Of a stretch of DNA of 64,000 nucleotides, positions 60,700 to 64,000 are shown one piece after another. This DNA is from Roridomyces roridus. Taxonomy: Eukaryota > Basidiomycota > Agaricomycetes > Agaricales > Mycenaceae. The position numbers and the translations under genes are program-made. The stretch covers positions 47,196-111,195 of the forward strand of contig JARKIF010000110.1 in assembly GCA_029378245.1 (NCBI GenBank), given 5' to 3'. Numbering within the stretch: position 1 is the first letter of the stretch; each line of letters opens with the position of its first letter. Below the pieces are notes generated by a model that saw nothing but the letters and a program-made list of their open reading frames with translations, had not been told where the DNA came from and ran no database searches.

Positions 60700-62551
60700 A
60701 TGCTTGACGCCCCCCTCATCCACGACGGCGACCAGCTCAATTCCTACAACGTTGCCCAGCTCCAGTACGCACTGTAGGCAACCGCAAACTCTGTTCGACA
60801 CCAACTCATCCTGCTTTTTTCTTTTGTAGCGGAGCCACGGACAAGGACTTTCTCAATACCCTGTCTCCCGATCCCAACGCTACCCTGATGTCCGTGCCTG
60901 GTCCTCGCAAAAATACAAGCCTCCTAATTTCTCCTTATAGTGTGCCAGACATCGACTACGAAACCCGTCGCATGTCTACTTCAGCTGCGTCCGCGGATAC
61001 AGAGTCGAGTGCCCGCGAGAGTCTGGAGACGCGTGATTCTCCAGACAGCATGGCCCAGTCGGACGACAAAGGATCAGACTCACTCGATGCTGCCAAAGTC
61101 TCGCTCCCCTCCATTTTCACGACGTTCGAGGACTCGTACCGGCCAGAACTTCGCAGATCGTCCCTTCCCACTCTTGGCTCGAGCGTGCGACATGCCCCAT
61201 ATCCCCAGCGCCAACCGCACAATTACGCGCCTTCATCCCTCTCGAGCTATACATTCCCACCCAACAACGATGACGCTGAAAAACAGCGGCCGCAAGTATC
61301 GACGGATGTGCGCTACGATTACGAGGGGAGTATGCTGTCGAATGGGACCACGCCGTCGAGCTCGACGTTTTCGAATTTCTCGTCGCACTTGTCCCCGTAC
61401 TCTGCAGAATCCGACCATTGGACCGCTTCCCCTTCTGGAATTGTTCGGCCCAGTTCGACCCCGGGCCAGCTCTCCAGCCCGGCCGTCAAATACGAGGACG
61501 GCTTACGCCATTCTTCCTTTAGCGCCGCCCCTCCCCATATGTCACAACATCACCAGCAGATGTTCGCAGGCTCGGCTCGTATTTCGGGCCATCACGTCGC
61601 AGATCGCAGGTCGCTGTCGGCGGGTATAAAAACTGAGTGGCCATTCCCCGCGTCAGATTATCCTCTACCCTCTGGTGCTGGTGGTGTGCACCCCCATTAT
61701 TCCTCCATGCCTCCCGCCCCTGCCCTCAACTCTCCCAACCGCTCCCCCCAGGCTGCCAGCTCGACCCTCGTCGACCGCCCCCAGCGCAAGCGTGGCAAGT
61801 TGCCCAAGGAGACCACCGACTTCCTCAAGGCGTGGCTTCACCGACACTCTGACCACCCATATCCGTCGGAGGAAGAAAAAAAGCAACTGTGCCATGCTAC
61901 TGGCCTCAGCATGTCGCAGGTGTCCAACTGGATGATCAATGTGAGCGCCCACTCTTTTTTTTCATCTTTTCGTCCCTCCCGCCCCTCATCAACCTTGTCG
62001 TTTAATTAATCATTCCATCTTCCATTCATTCAATCGCGTTCTATTCTTCTCTCTATTATGTTTTGTGTCCATCATGTCTGACAACCCGTCAACAGGCCCG
62101 ACGCCGCATCCTCGCCCCCGCGCACCGCGCGGCTTCTGGTCCAACGACGACCGCGCCCTTCCCACCACAAGGTGGCCGCAGCGCGTCCCTCGGCGGTCTT
62201 GGCCTCGACACGCGACGTGCTTCATTACCTGGCGCAGATAGCCTGCAGCTCTACCATCCTATGACGCTGCAGTCGTTGCCTCATCCTTCACATCATGGCC
62301 ACCACCCTTATCATCCCGCCGACATGGGCTACGGTTCTCGCGGGCTTCGCATGGGGGGCCCTGGCATACCGCTCGACTATCCACAATCTGCACATCCTTC
62401 ACACCAACCACGCGCCATGTACGGCCCTGGAGGTGGTGCTGCCTACGGCGTGCCCCTCAGTGCTCCTGCCAGCATGTCCAATGCGAACCCGTTCTCGCCG
62501 CCGCCTGGGTACCTGCCAAGTCCACGAGAGGAGAGGGGGGCAGTTCTTTGA
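60700..62551 (+). CDS. TALE-class homeodomain transcription factor (homeobox KN)
   Basis: Three exons. The first (MLDAPLIHDGDQLNSYNVAQ) is short. The second is long and disordered, with HLSPYSAESDHWTASPSG. It ends in the homeodomain: RKRGKLPKETTDFLKAWLHR, HPYPSEEEKKQLCHATGLSM, then SQVSNWMIN spliced to ARRRI. The homeodomain has the three-residue loop insertion of the TALE class. The C-terminal third is low complexity, with histidine and proline runs. It is probably a nuclear regulator of development; I cannot tell whether it is related to a mating-type HD gene, and no partner HD gene is present here. Confidence 0.85.
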
Positions 62552-64000
62552 CGGCCACGGTGGCGGGACTGGACCTGGGGCGGGGGTAATGGCAACGGCG
62601 GGGGAGAGTCGACACCCGGGAGCGGATATGGGACCCCTGGCGCTCAATGAGTAGTCCGGGCCGATGTGGTGATCGGGCAATCTACGCGGAGTGATGAGGC
62701 CCTCCCTTGAAACGACAGAGGCTCGCAAGTCGCACGGCCCTATTCAATTGCTGCGAATTGGGATGAATGCGCACCCCACCTCGCCGGTCTAACCCCTGCT
62801 TCTTGGTTCCAGCGCACGCGTCGTGCTGTCGCGCCGATATCTCTTCCCATCTATTGCATTATTTATTTGCATCGTCGTTGCCATTTTTTGCTGTTGTTTT
62901 ATATTTTTGCGAACCCTCTGCCGCGCAACCTCCCGGTCCTTCTGCCGCCCGTTCTTTTTTATGTCGTAGACACCTCTTGCATTCTGCTTTGACTACCAAA
63001 TGTAAACCATACCCTGACGAGATAAAAATTATACTAATTATGCTGCACATCTCTGGTGCCTGTGTCCCTTGTTTTTCGGTCTCCGCTTGCTGATGCAGAA
63101 TAGCAGCCGTCCTGTAACGTATTATACGCGCTCTGAATGTGATAGAGATTTCGCGGCATATGCCTTTCATGATGTATCAAACATCTTCCGGGGACCAGAG
63201 CCAAGGCCATCTTAATGAATGAAAGAACACCAAGACGCCGTTCCCCTTTACGCGAGGACGGCGGTGATCACTGTACTAGACGTGCGCCGCCATTGACGTC
63301 GACTCGAACAAACCACAATCAACAAAGTCCCGCCGCCGGCCCTCACATCGACCGACGATTCAGACGAAACGAAAAAATGCGAAATGAAATCATCCAAAGA
63401 ATCAAAACACCCACGCTTCTCTTCCTTTCCCCTTGAGCCAAGATCGTTACCTCGCCCGCCCTCTTCGTGCTCCGTTTCCGTTTTTGCGTTTTGCAACCAA
63501 AAGGTCCATCCAGCTCAGCTACAGAGCCAATTTACCTCCTTAATTAAGCCACGAGCTTAACTGCAAAAAAGCTTGTTCACGTCGTCTTTTCTCTTTGCCC
63601 AAACGAGATTAATTGGACAAAGAGAAAAAACTCCCACGCGGCCCTTGTGCGTAATGTAATTCAGGGCGGTGGGCGCGCGTAGGCGACGAGAGCCGCTGTA
63701 TTGCGCAAATATTGCGTCTTTTTTTCCATTGTATCCAGTGTATAGTACAGATTCCATGCGGAATAAATACAGGTTAAATAGGTCAGTACAAAAGAACAAC
63801 GAGCATCCTGTCAGCGTGCCGGCACCCGTTGGATGTCCAAAGGCAGCTGGTTCCCAGCTCGGGGCCGCCGACTTTACGAATGGCCGTGTCACCACACTAC
63901 ATTCTTCGTTGAGCATGGAGCGAACAGAACGAAGACACGCACTTGACTCTCTTTTCGATAACCAAGGAGGGATGCATCCGGAACTCGAGGTCCTTGACCA
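62552..64000. other. Terminal 1.4-kb region without recognisable gene
   Basis: Contains the 3' UTR of the homeodomain gene and then AT-richer DNA. Short frames on both strands resemble nothing. The last bases could be the edge of another gene, but nothing supports it. Confidence 0.5.

Overview
This window is nuclear DNA from a filamentous basidiomycete, most likely an Agaricomycete. Genes are dense and interrupted by many short introns (about 45-60 bp) with GT-AG borders. Gene content fits: a fungal phytochrome hybrid histidine kinase, DASH kinetochore subunits, PalC, Nud1/Cdc11, a Cdc25-type RasGEF with SH3 and WW domains, and a family of etherase-like glutathione transferases (GSTs). I recognised no transposon, virus or CRISPR array. 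All functional calls come from reading spliced translations; no database search was run.

Layout. 0-3.9 kb: a tandem GST array (one partial, two complete), ending in a convergent F-box-like gene. 4-9.3 kb: CWF19-like splicing factor, DNA polymerase alpha B subunit (POL12), and DAD1. 9.4-18.6 kb: three minus-strand genes, a RasGEF, the 60S-maturation GTPase EFL1/RIA1, and CTK3. 18.9-25.2 kb: a CDF metal transporter, PalC, a mitochondrial CLYBL-like lyase, then a second GST/F-box pair whose F-box copy is frameshifted. 25.3-30 kb: DAM1 and the spliceosomal helicase PRP2/DHX16, divergent from a 40-bp gap. 30.4-36.3 kb: a small ABM-domain protein and the phytochrome. 36.5-45.5 kb: an ABHD12/Bem46-like hydrolase, a BOR1-like transporter, an acyl-CoA synthetase, ATP23, an unknown protein and a DUF427 protein. 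45.5-49.7 kb: a TFIIIC WD40 subunit, an intron-containing tRNA-Glu(UUC), and Vip1. 50.7-51.4 kb: a low-complexity orphan. 51.4-56.2 kb: a 4.8-kb stretch with no recognisable gene, containing tandem repeats and ambiguous coding-like segments. 56.2-62.6 kb: Nud1/Cdc11 and a TALE homeodomain factor. The last 1.4 kb has no recognisable gene.

Most genes are housekeeping. Several belong to chromosome replication and segregation (POL12, DAD1, DAM1, NUD1) or RNA processing (CWF19, PRP2, CTK3, TFIIIC). The phytochrome, RasGEF and PalC are signalling components. The most useful oddities are the duplicated GST/F-box block with a decaying F-box copy, a DAM1 model with an extra C-terminal module reached only by splicing, three apparent GC-AG introns, a 7-nt microexon, very short divergent promoters, a CRE palindrome upstream of the phytochrome, and the repeat-bearing 51-56 kb interval.
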